Origin: Erodium maritimum
Taxonomy: Eukaryota; Streptophyta; Magnoliopsida; Geraniales; Geraniaceae
Direction: 5' to 3'
DNA length: 64,000 bases
NCBI GenBank assembly: GCA_963921825.1
Contig: OY997596.1
Coordinates: forward strand, 4,035,001-4,099,000
Part shown: positions 10,790-21,556 of the stretch, piece after piece
Layout of the letters: each line of letters opens with the position of its first letter
Position numbering within the stretch: the first letter of the stretch is position 1
Translations under genes and position numbers: made by a program
The notes under the pieces: model-generated
What the model saw: only the letters and a program-made list of their open reading frames with translations
Told to the model about the DNA's origin: nothing
The model's database searches: none

Positions 10790-11525
10790 CTTTATTAATC
10801 ATTCTTGTCTTTCAATTTTTGATTAGATGTAAACTAATGAGTAACTGTATAATAGAGTTTCAAAAAAAAAAGTAACTATAATAGATCTGATCTTTCTATT
10901 CTTTTAATTAGAAATAAACTTACAATTTTATCAACAACAAAAAAAACTTACAGTAATTGTTTAATAAGATTTAACCGTGTATTATAATATTTTTATTCAT
11001 CATCCTTATCTTTTCATTTCTTTTCTAATTAGAAGTAAAATTAAAAAGTAGGATCTAACCGTATATTAATATTTAGTATTTTTATTTTCCATTTTTTTAA
11101 TTAGAACTTGAACTAATAATTAATTGTTACAATGTATTAGGTGTATTATGGTTTTGTATTTTTTTAAATTTTATTATACTTTCTAATTGTATTGTATTTT
11201 TATTTTTTATAATTTTCTAATTCAAATTAATTTATAAAAAAATATTCTTATTTCAAGCATCATCTAAAGTTAAAGAATACATCAATTTAAGTTTTAAGTT
11301 TATTCTCTACAAAATTTAAGTTCATTTTAAAAATAATTCTACTTAATTTTCGAAAAATTCTAAAAAATACTTCTCTGATTACACTGTTGAAAAAATTTGG
11401 TGCCCCCCACCCCACTCACAAAGCTGGCTCCACCACTACTGCGAAACCATGACGATGATAATTACACTTAATTATATCAACCTATCTAATTTTGCAAAAT
11501 TCATCTGGGTGGGACCTTTTAAAAT

Positions 11526-11932
11526 AAGGTTATTTTCATCTCACTACCCTAACCATGTGTTTTTTTCATCTCACTATCCTTCACTATATTTTGTGGCACC
11601 TCACTACCTTAGAATATTTCTTTTTTTCAGTTTCATACCCACCGTCAATTTTTCATCCATTTTTTGGATAAAAACACTTAAAAAGTGTATAATACCCCCC
11701 ACTAACAATCAAATTTTCAGAAGCACGCCATTAGTTTTCAAAATTTCTTTTAAAAATCATTTTTAATGTCACAAAAATGCATTATAAGGTAGTGAGGTGC
11801 CACAAAAAATAGTTATGGTATGAAAGTGAAAAAAAATGCATTCTATGGTATCGACGTGCTACAAAAAATAGTTAGGATAATGAGATGAAAAAAAACCACA
11901 TAATTAAGATGATAAGATGAAAATAACCGTTA
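11526..11932. mobile_element. Foldback MITE
   Basis: The left arm GTTATTTTCATCTCACTACC pairs with the inverse of the right arm GATGAAAATAAC. Inner arms repeat CACCTCACTACC and its inverse. There is no coding capacity. It lies between the hAT-like element and gypsy B, in what was probably an intron of FDM-like copy 1. The ends are approximate because no clear target duplication was found. Confidence 0.55.
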
Positions 11933-12039
11933 GAATAAAGTGAATGTAAAACCCCACTGTTTCAATAGGGTCATAATTTGAGATGTGAAACGTTGGAGCG
12001 GGATTTTGCAACAAAGGTGTTTTGAAAAAGAAAGATAAA

Positions 12040-12372
12040 AAAAAGGGTAATTTTCACCTCAATACCCTAACTATTAATTTTTTTCACCTCAATACTCTAA
12101 CTATTTTTAGTGGCACCTCAATACCCTAGAATGCATTTTTTTTTCACTTTCATACCCTAACTTTTTTTTTGTGTCACCTCACTACCTTAGAATGTATTTT
12201 TTTCACTTTCATACCCTGGAATGCATTTTTTGTGGCACCTCAGTACCCTAAAATGTACTTTTGTGACATTAAAAACTGATTTTTTAAAAGAAATTTTGTA
12301 AACCAATAGCTTGCTTTTGAAAATTTGAATGTTAGTGAGGGGTATTTTGGACCTCTCACTAACATTCAAATT
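12040..12372. mobile_element. Partial foldback MITE, same family
   Basis: Repeated CACCTCAATACCCTA-type blocks and TTTCACTTTCATACCCT motifs match the MITE at 11526-11932, but only one arm and the centre (ACTAACATTCAAAT) are present. The sequence stops where the gypsy LTR fragment begins at 12373. Confidence 0.5.
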
Positions 12373-13071
12373 TATGGTCTTTTGGAGACGTTTCCGAGGG
12401 TTTCGATGTCATGCGTCCTCATATGGACATTTTCGGTACTCTCGATGTTATACGTCTTTGTGATGTCGTGCGTCTCCTCTGGGCCGAGGGAAAATCCGAT
12501 ATGACACAAGGAGTTTTGTGGATCGGAGTGTTGGGACTTCATGTTCCACGGTGGCACTGGAATGCTTTATCTTCTATCGATTGCTAAGAAATGTATTGTT
12601 TCCCTTACTTTTTATGAGTTTTGCTGCTTTCTTAGAAGCGTTGAATAACCGTTTTATTCTCGTATTTCAATATCTCCTAAATTCTTCGTATTAGTGCTAC
12701 ACGAACAAAGTTGTGAAGTTATATTTTATTAGACTCAAAAGCATGCCTTGTTATTTATTTTCCCTACTGAGCGTAAGCTCACCCCTATTTGTTGTTTATT
12801 GTTTTTACAGGCTTGATTGATGAGTAGTGCACTCGAGGCTTGGGAGCTTCTGTGGGTCCAGGTGCACTTATCTTTAGAGACGTTATGGTCTTACTTTTTA
12901 TTACAAACCTTATGTGTAAAGGATTTGTTTTAAAGCTTTTGATTTGAGATATCTTGATTGGAACTAAACTTGGAGAATTTTATTGGATTTGAGACACTTT
13001 TTATTGTTAAACTTTAAATTTTCTTTAAGTCGCGTCTCGAGTCCGGTCAATACCGGATTTGGGGCGTGACA
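12373..13071 (+). repeat. Gypsy B 5' LTR, 3' part
   Basis: These 699 bp align with 23307-24004 and end GGGGCGTGACA directly before the primer binding site ATTTGGTATCAGAGCC. They include the conserved block CTGAGCGTAAGCTCACCCC followed by a TTTTTACAGG acceptor-like sequence. Confidence 0.85.
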
Positions 13072-14198
13072 ATTTGGTATCAGAGCCAGGTTTCATTTTG
13101 AACTTGTTTTCAAAACCTCGGACTGCACGTCAATTAGGTGGGTAGAGTTAGGAAGTCTAAGTTGGTACTCAGTGACGTAGTCGGAATTATTCGATACGTA
13201 GAGTCGGAACGATAAAAGTCCTTATGATTTGAGCACCTTGATAAAGATTGGAACTTTTTGATATTTTGTGATTCGCTTTACTCGTGTCGTATGCTCTATT
13301 GCTATGCCTCAGTGATCAGGGATGCCGACGGTTGAGATCAAGGTTGGTCCAACGAGCGATGATCGAACTGTTGTGAGTTGGTTGTTGAGTAAACCATTTG
13401 TTAAATTGTGTTGCCACCTTGGTTGACCGTTTCATGATTCCTTAATTTGAAATATTGACATGTTAAATAGTTGACTTGTTGAAGTGTTGACTTCTTGACT
13501 TATTGAAGTATTAAACTGTTAAGGTGTTGAATTGTTAGAGTATTGACTTGGTTAAGATGTTAACTGTTATTTAAGGATTAAAGTTGAAATGATAATTCAA
13601 TTGGATGTCAATTGAATAAAGGGTAGAAACCTGAGTGGTACTGTAGTATTTTATTGATGAGGTGTACTTCTGCTGATTACGGGAACCTTATTCGTGCTGT
13701 ATGTGCTGTGAAATTGATGATTGGATGTCCCGCTTAAGCGGATGGTTAGTGGAAAATACGAATAGGTCATGCCAAAATTTCGGTAGAACTGAAATGTTTG
13801 CACTATCACGAGTTGACTCAGGGGCGCCACTGTAGTCGAACGTGATGGTTGGATGTCAAGTGGTTACAACGAGATTCGGGGACGCCTGAATCAGGTTGTA
13901 ACGACGTGAGATCAACATGAAGGTTTGGATAAACGTTAAAGGGTTGAGAACATGTGGAAAGAAAAGAAATGCTAAGTTTTATGGATTTGATCGTGTTACG
14001 ATTCTAGACCCCACGTGTTGGGAAAATACCCGATCCAGGGTTATGCCTGTTGCCTTGTGATTTGTGTGAATTACTTGAGACTGTTCCTCCGGAGGGAGTT
14101 GATTGATTTGATTGAACCGCTGATTGCTGTTGTGAGACGCCCTAAGTTGCGGCCTTGTCTGCCTATATATAAAGTATTATATATATATATACTGAGCC

Positions 14199-17100
14199 TG
14201 TCACACCCCAAATCCGGTTTTGGCCGGACTCGAGACGTGACTAGAAACAAACGAGATAAAAGTAGTAAAACAATAATAAACTCTTTTAAAGCTGAAAGCA
14301 AGTCCAAAATAGTTCTCAATAATTCAAACCAAAATTTCAACCATAGTGTCAAAACTTGACCAGTAACACAAGATAAATAAAGTTTAACAATGTGGACCAA
14401 CACATCTCTACTACAACCCTCAAGATGTCTGGAAGCTCCCGAGCCTCGAATTCCCCAGATCTCAAGCACACCTGTACACACAATAAATAAACAAATAGGG
14501 GTGAGCTTACGCTCAGTAGGGAAAATCGTAAACAACTTTAGCCTCCAAGTTTAATATTAAAACTGCTTTAGTTCGATGTCACAAAAATACTTAAAACCCT
14601 TAGACCAAAAGATATAATAAACAAATAAAAAGCAACGAGAACAATAGCGCATTCTCAAGGATGTCGATAACTTCCCAGAGAACAAATAGAGAACATTATA
14701 ATGAAATGGAAAACCATTACAACTGGAAACGAGTAAACATTATTAATCAATGAAATGCTATGGAATCAATGTAACGAAATAGTATCGCTTTTTCAACGAT
14801 AACAGTAACTTAAAAGATTCCATGAAAATACTATGACGAATCATAACTTATTATAATGGGAGCAATTAATATCACGCCAACCACTCGCTTTCTCAAACCT
14901 CCGATCTATGGGTAGATTCTGTGATCACATCGGTTCTCATAATCCGATCCACCAGAGTACCCATATCATATCAGATTTTCCCTCGGTCCAGAGGAGGCAC
15001 ATACATCGAGGAACCGGAAACCATCCCATAGGGACGCTCATCGTCGGGATTCTCGGAAATGCCTCCAAAGGACCATAAGTCATAGGGAACCAAGGTAATG
15101 CTCCCGTAGGACGTAAACACTTGGGTGAAACCACAGTAGCCATTTCTTACAGAGTAATCCAACCAACAGTCCCGAGAAGTCCATCTCCAATAACCCATGC
15201 CCTCAGGTTCCAAGAATCAATGCCCCGTAGGGTCCAATAACCAATGCCCTCCGGCTCCAATCATTCCCGTAAACCATTCCCACACCGGACTCCTCAACGG
15301 TGTGGGTACCATACCCAATCACCATTAATCATTTCTCTTCCTACACCGAATTCCTCAACGGTGTAGGTACCATAGCGTATCCACAATAATCATTATCTCA
15401 TCCTACACCGGACTCCTCAACGGTGTAGGTACCAAACCGAACAATCAGATATCTCAAGAACACGAATAAGGGAAAACACACTATAACATATGCATCAATC
15501 AATGCTTATCGAAACACACCTTCACCATAACACACTAAAGACAACCATTTACTCCTTCCACTTACCGTATACTTACCTGTCACGAACCATCGGTCCATCG
15601 ATCACCTGATCGTGCCCCTTTGGTACAATCAGTCATACTCGATCATCCGCTCAAACAAACAATTAATCACCACTCAATCAATCAACTAATCATTCAAGCA
15701 TTCAACATTCAAGCATGCGTTCGATCTAGTTTCATTAGACTCTTGATTATCCTAATAACTAGCAACCAAGCATGTGAACCTAGCACAACAACTAATCCGA
15801 GAGCTCATCACGGCCTTTCTACCAGTAAATCAAATCCCAAGTATTGAAAGCGAGTTACACTAGTTATTCTCATCCTAAGCATGCATTCTAGACACATCCG
15901 GTTATTAGTAATTGCAAGATAATTATTCTAGTTATTCGCATCCTATAAGCAATTCTAGGACCTTTCCGATTTTATTATCCTAACATGCATACTAGTAATG
16001 AAATACTCGAGTAGTTAGGACTTTCCCTACCTTGTGGTCTTCCTCTAGTAATACTCTAATGACAAACTCGAGTGGTCTTTCCTTCATTCTTCACAAGGGT
16101 CCCAGAGTGGTCTTCGTCCTTCTAGCTCGGTTCCAAGCCCTTGATCTCAGGCGAAGTCCTGTCTAGATTTGACAAATAAAACATCCAAATCAATACCAGT
16201 AATTGTCCAAAGGTCCACTGATTTATCCAAATTTGTCCTTTAAATTCTCACCTTGTATTAATTAAATCTGATTTTAAAATATTTTCTTTGAAACCGAGTT
16301 GACCCGGATACGACCCGGACCCGGACCCAATGCCTTACCCGGACCCAGTTCCGGACCCAACTCGAACCCGAGTCCAAGTCCAAGTCTGACTGAAATGGGC
16401 ATCGGCCTGACCGGCCTGCCTGAGGCCCAACTACGCTGGCCCAAGGCCCGTTTCGCTGGTGGTACAGCTCGAGTGCAAGGTCGGGGCGGCGAGGGTTTGT
16501 GCAGTTCCCCAACGACGGCGGCGGCGAAGTGCTCGGAGGAGTCGTGGCGACGTTGGGAGTGGTTCCCGTCGTCGTACCGTTGAAGTTCTCCGGTGGCCCT
16601 CGCCCTGTACTAAAAACTCTCCCTCACGGAGCTAGAACTCGAGCTCGGCCATAAATCTGAGTCGAGTTCTCTGGCGCGGTTTGAGACGTCGTGAGGGTTT
16701 CGGTCCGACGAGACCTCGCATACGTGCGATTCACAGGCGGAGGAGAAGGACGATACGTGGCTCACCGGTGCCGAGATCCTGACACCACGCGATGCGATCT
16801 GGGGCTCGGGCTCAGTGAGGAAGAAACGGGATGCGAGGTTCTCGGTGCAGCTCGCTCGCCGGTGTCGATTGATTCACACGGAGACGGGGCTAGAGAGGAC
16901 GACGTCGCCGAGGATGGAAGGAGCTTGAGTGTGAGGGTGAGAGATTGGAGGATCTGAGATGGGGAGAGGAGCGAGATCTGAGTTGGGAGAGAGAGAGGTT
17001 TCGAGAAAGGAGAAACGCGATCCTCGGTTCGCGTGCGCGGCTGGAGATGAAGAGATGCGTGAAGGGATTAGGGTTGGACATTGGGCCTCGAGTGGCTTGG

Positions 17101-17292
17101 GCCTGGTCATGCGCGCGTGGGCGGGCTCGGCCCGTGCGTGTTGAGAAGACCTGGGTCTGAGCCAGCTAGGTCCAATGCTTCTTTCTCCCCTCTTTTCCCT
17201 TTTTTTTGCAAACGATCCAATAATCGACTCGCTCCCCAACTCGACGACGTTCTCAACGATAAATTATCGAAATAAAATTCCAGGTCTTTACA
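14199..17292 (-). mobile_element. Solo gypsy LTR, 3094 bp
   Basis: The minus-strand LTR runs from TGTAAAGACCTGG (17292) to ...GTGTGACA (14199). A perfect 5-bp duplication, GAGCC, flanks it (14194-14198 and 17293-17297). No internal region is present, so it is a solo LTR left by LTR-LTR recombination. It is nested in the leader of gypsy B and is closely related to the LTRs of elements C and D. It holds three copies of a roughly 70-bp repeat at 15275-15435 (CTCAACGGTGT(G/A)GGTACC). Confidence 0.92.
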
Positions 17293-17503
17293 GAGCCTAA
17301 GTGTTGTTGGTCATTATATGATCCTTGTGAGACGCGCGTGAACGTCCTTGTGTTTTGATCGAACCGTTTGTTCTAAAACTGGGGAACTGAACATGTGGGT
17401 TATCCGCACAGCGGGTATACGACATGCCTCGTAGTTACGATCCAAGTAGGATCCCTATAAGACGCATGAGGGCGTCCCTTTTTGATAAATCGAACCACTT
17501 GAG

Positions 17504-18690
17504 TTGAATTTAAATATGAATACTTACGTTATAAATGCAATGAGTACACGAGATGTCCAGTGTTTCATCCCAAGAGGGACCAGGAGCCGCCCAGCTGCGG
17601 AGCAGAGCCAGACACTAGTTGTTGGACTAATAGGGGCAGCGAGCGCCCAGGGTGCTGCTTCCACAGATAACCAGAGTTTTGAGGGTGGACCGCCAGGGTC
17701 ACCACCTAGAGTTTCTCCAGTCGCAGAGCCGACTCAGCCGACCCCTATTGATGAGGTGGTCCGCGCAATACTAGCAGCGCTCAACGCTCAGTAGGAGACT
17801 GCTATACCGGCACCAGAGTCTGTGCCTACTGCTTATGCAGTCACTACCGAGAGGCCAAGCCAGATGGACAGCTACACGGCCCAGGCCCTCAGGTATTTTC
17901 GTAGGTTGGATACACCTATCTTTTCCGGAGGTTCAGACTCCGAGGCAGCTACAGTATGGTTGGAGCGGATTACCCGCAACCTTGACACTTCTAAGGTGTT
18001 TGAGTGACGTCTGAGAGTCTCTTTCCCCACCTTCCAGCTCGAGGGTGAGGCATATTATTGGTGGCAGTCTGTGCAGACCAGAGTGGTTGATTATTTTTCA
18101 GCTTTTCAGTAGACTGTTCCTGGAGCAGTACTTTCCTCGATCTGTTCGAGATGATAGGCACCAGCAATTCCTGGAGCTGCGGCAGAGAGGAATGATTGTC
18201 GTTAAGTACGCGGCGAGGTTCATATCCTTGTCCCGCTTCGCACCTGAGAGGGTGCAAACTGAGGAGAGTCGTTGTAGGCGATTCGAGAGAGGGCTCATTC
18301 CATCGATTGTAGATCGGGTTATTGCCCTTAGGACTGAAGTGTACTCTACACTGGTAGACCAGTCATTAGCTGTTGAGAGGCATTTTCAAGAGATCGCCAG
18401 AGCGCGGGATATCAGGCCGAGGCCGAGTGAGTTCCTGAGGCCGTCTGAGGGACGTTATACGAGGAGGCAGAGGGTCTCTGGGTCATTTTAGCCACAGTTT
18501 CAGCAGGTTCACTTAGCCCGAGACTGTCCCGGGAGCAGCGGACCCGCAGATCGACAGGTCGATCACCCACAGAGATTTGGGGAGAGACATCGGGTTGAGC
18601 AGAGGGTGTGCTATCATTGCGGTCGACAGGGGCACATTTCCTTTGCATGTCCGGATCGGGTTGGAGTAACACCAGCATACACCTCAGCAG
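17504..18690 (+). pseudogene. Gypsy B gag-like region
   Basis: Several frames show Retrotrans_gag-type similarity. A serine/proline-rich N-terminal part (about 17550-17790) is followed by LRYFRRLDTPIFSGG, the LEQYFPRSVRD and FISLSRFAPE blocks, and a CCHC zinc knuckle near 18610-18655. Gag would package element RNA in virus-like particles. This is a fossil, broken into several pieces. The homologous region of element D lies at about 59278-60410. Confidence 0.75.
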
Positions 18691-18849
18691 CGGGTGGCAC
18701 TACCACCACTACCGAGAGGAGGACTACCGACGCGGCAGGGCCGAGTGTACGCGATTGTCGGGCCCCGAGCTGGGGGACTTGATACTGATCTTGAGAGCGC
18801 TTAGAGTACTTGTTTATAACTTACATTTTGGATTTCGTGTTTGCTGACA

Positions 18850-21540
18850 CTTGAGTATTACATTTGGTTGTATTGTTTCGTGATTACTTTTGATGGAACG
18901 AGTTTAAAACTGGTAAGCCCACCTGTATCTTAACACACCGACTAGAGGTGTGGTATTAACGACTAGTGTCAGTTTGAGTTTGAAAGAGGAGTAACAGACC
19001 TAGTAGTACGGAAAGTTATGACCTTCTTCGAGAGTACGAATCGAGTTTTAAGAACCATTGGTGAAACAACTGGCGTTCATCGAATGCTTCCATCAACGAA
19101 CGCTCGAGCAGTGAAAGACTACAACCTTGACCTGTAAACGGTCCCACCAGTCACAGGAGATGACCGAGTGACGATAAGATCAGAGTAGCGCAGCGGAAGC
19201 GTGGTGGGCTCATAACCCACAAATGTCGCAATCTTCTGCAACTTCTTCTACCTCTACTCAAGTTTGGAATCTTGAGAGTTGAACCTTTGAAGCGACCTTG
19301 GTGTCTTGACACCCAGTTAACAAGCAAAAAGTTGCACGAGCGTAAATCGTACGTGTAAGATCAGATTAGAGCGTATTTCCCTAAGTTCCTCCCCGAAGAA
19401 CCGATCAAATCGCTACCAGTTCATGAAGTCGATATCGGAATCGACCTAAGACCATGGACGACGCCGACGTCCTTGAAGGACCTGTCAGAGCGCATCGCCG
19501 AGAAGATTGCAGGCATGAAGACCACAGGAAGCTGGACCGCATCGAGACGAAGACCCGACACCCAATGTTGACACGACCAGCTTAGGAGAAGATGGTAAAC
19601 GACGACGACGACACCAAGACCGGAGCATGTTGCGGATCAAGGGTAGAGCTCGCACAACGCAACAGCAAGAAGACGTGTTCAAGAGTCACATCATTCGCGC
19701 CACACAGTACAGTCAGCGACACCAAGCGACGTTTCCAGCGGAGAAGAATACGGAAAACGCAAACCGAGTAACATGAAGTATCTTTGTCGACAAGGGAAGG
19801 ACGAACGCCAGACGTCCCGCGGAGATTAATGCAACCGCTAAGTTTTTACCAGAGAAGTGAAAATATCTCATGGGTGGACCCAAAAACTATTAGTCGAGTG
19901 CGACTACAACGAGCTTCCAGGCCAGTAACAAGATGGCACCGAACGAAGCACTGCGTAGTAGGTCGAATTTTGTGTCGTGCAGGGCACATGGAAAGTTAAG
20001 AGTTAAGCGTTGTTGGTTCTGAGTTGTTCGAGAAACGATTGACGGAACCGCACTCGTTTTCTGAACTGTTCAAATTCGTGAGAGTTCAGTGTGTGTGGAT
20101 TACTCCTTAAGTGGAGACTTGGGTGAACTTACTTATAAGTTAGTTTGATCGATATCTTGTGAGCGAGTGTTAACGGTATAGGGAATACCACCGGTTGGAA
20201 TAACCTTTACAGATCGATCTTGAATTTGCGTGCTACTGTCGACTGTGATTATCGTAACGGTTGGTTTAGGTGTGTCCCGAAAGACGCCTACTTTCGACTA
20301 AGTGCCAGTAAGAGGTTCTACCGTTCCTTGTTGTTGTGAGTCGTTCGTCCGACTAGATGTCGGTAGAGTTCGTGGTTGTACTGAACTGGGCACCGGTTTT
20401 GAGAACCGTTGTTTCGTTAATATGATGACTTGGAGGAAGCGACTTGTAAAGTGGGTTGGTCAGAGGTTGTGAACAGGTTTCGACGTCAAGAGAACTATCG
20501 CGAGTTGGATAACCTTCTTGACTGATCGCAGTTAAGTGTTGATGGTTTTACCATGATCTAGGATTGTGATGATTGATATGTGGTTGATCCGTATCAGGTT
20601 GAGAATCTTGATAAGGTTTACCCGGTGTGACATGCTGCTACGTTGGACAAGTGTGTCATGCTTGGTATGACAGGAGCTTTTGATTAAGTTATGTTTTGAG
20701 GCATGCCACCTTTCGACTAGGTACCGGTACGTTGTACCATTTACTTGATTGAGATACGCCTACGTTTCCACGAGATGTGATGAAACGAACGGTTGTTCCA
20801 GACCGTACAGTAGTAATGAGAACCTTTGTTTGATGGTAGCATCTGTGTGTTACTTACTTGTTTTGTTTGTGATTGGTCTTAATTTGGTAGTGTTTGAGTT
20901 CTGTTGTGGTTAATCTCTGTAACGGTTGCTAAGGAGGAAATTGAGAAGTAACGTTGGTGTGTGGTCCCGGAAGGATACTTGTGCCGACGGAAAATTCCGG
21001 TATAGGATAGCTAGACTGTTACCTGAGATTCTTAAGTGTTTGAGTGTTTTTCGGCTTGTGTTTTTGCTCGATTTTTCTTTGAGTTGGTGTGAGACGTTGC
21101 ACGTTGGATTTGCGATCTGTTGAGAAAGACTGTTTTTCCCCGCCAAGCATGGCGTTTGAGTAACTAGCGTGATCTAGTGAAACACGTTTAAGTGAAGGTC
21201 GCGTAAATTCGGAAATGGTTAAAGACCGTGCAGAGCCGACAGAGGAGTTACTCAGATGAAAGGCGCAGGCCTCTTGAGTTTCAATTGGTGATCAGATATT
21301 TCCGAGAGTGAGCCTAAGAAGGACCTTAGCGGCTCGACCGCGACAGAGGCAAGTTGGCCCCGCAAATTATCGTACATTTTGAGATCTCCAGGCACAACTA
21401 GAGTCGTTGCCTAGCAGCTTCCACGTGTTCCCAAACTACGGAAGTACCCCGCGGATCCCTCGCTTGTGAGTTTCAAGCGGACGTTCCCTGAGTTAGGGTT
21501 AAGTGGAACGCGTTCGTTTTAAATTTCGAGGACGAAATTC
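18850..21540 (+). other. Non-coding middle of gypsy B
   Basis: There is no substantial ORF. Only a short RT-start-like peptide block (FLPEEPIKSLPVHEVDIGID, near 19390-19445) and an integrase-end-like block just before the purine tract are recognisable. The stretch between them is shared, at moderate identity, with 39400-41280 of element C, for example GAATACCACCGGTTGG and CTAGATGTCGGTAG. It is therefore a feature of the family and not random filler. Confidence 0.65.
19179..19225 (+). repeat. Initiator tRNA-Met-like 5' half
   Basis: The sequence ATCAGAGTAGCGCAGCGGAA followed by GCGTGGTGGGCTCATAACCC matches plant initiator tRNA-Met from base 1 through the anticodon arm with only a couple of differences. 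The CAT anticodon and an A-box (TAGCGCAGCGG) are present. The 3' half is not recognisable, so it is not a functional tRNA gene. Element C carries a shorter related segment at 38979-39001. It could be a tRNA-derived SINE head or a captured primer tRNA. Confidence 0.7.
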
Positions 21541-21556
21541 TTTTAAGGGGGTAGAC

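Larger units (their letters stand above)
8227..11438. mobile_element. hAT-like non-autonomous element (host of a LINE)
   Basis: The imperfect terminal inverted repeats are TAGAGGCGGATTTACG on the left and the inverse of TAGTGGTGGAGCCAGC on the right. Both lead into C-rich ...GTGCCCCCC blocks. The flanks are an 8-bp duplication with one mismatch, CTGCTAAA (8219-8226) and CTGCGAAA (11439-11446), as expected for hAT elements. No transposase is visible. AT-rich remnant sequence lies at 10807-11400, and the centre holds the LINE at 8373-10789. The left duplication coincides with the last 8 bases of an FDM-like intron, including its AG acceptor. Confidence 0.6.

Noticed and set aside
16299-17239. 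Several overlapping ORFs of 60-121 codons on both strands
   Set aside because: All lie within the solo gypsy LTR and change between family members. Similar ORF clusters recur at 21868-22248, 41413-42481 and 55738-56292 as shadows of GC-rich LTR sequence.
19179-19225. Functional tRNA-Met gene
   Set aside because: Only the 5' half matches. The T-arm and acceptor 3' strand are not recognisable, so it is listed as a tRNA-like segment only.
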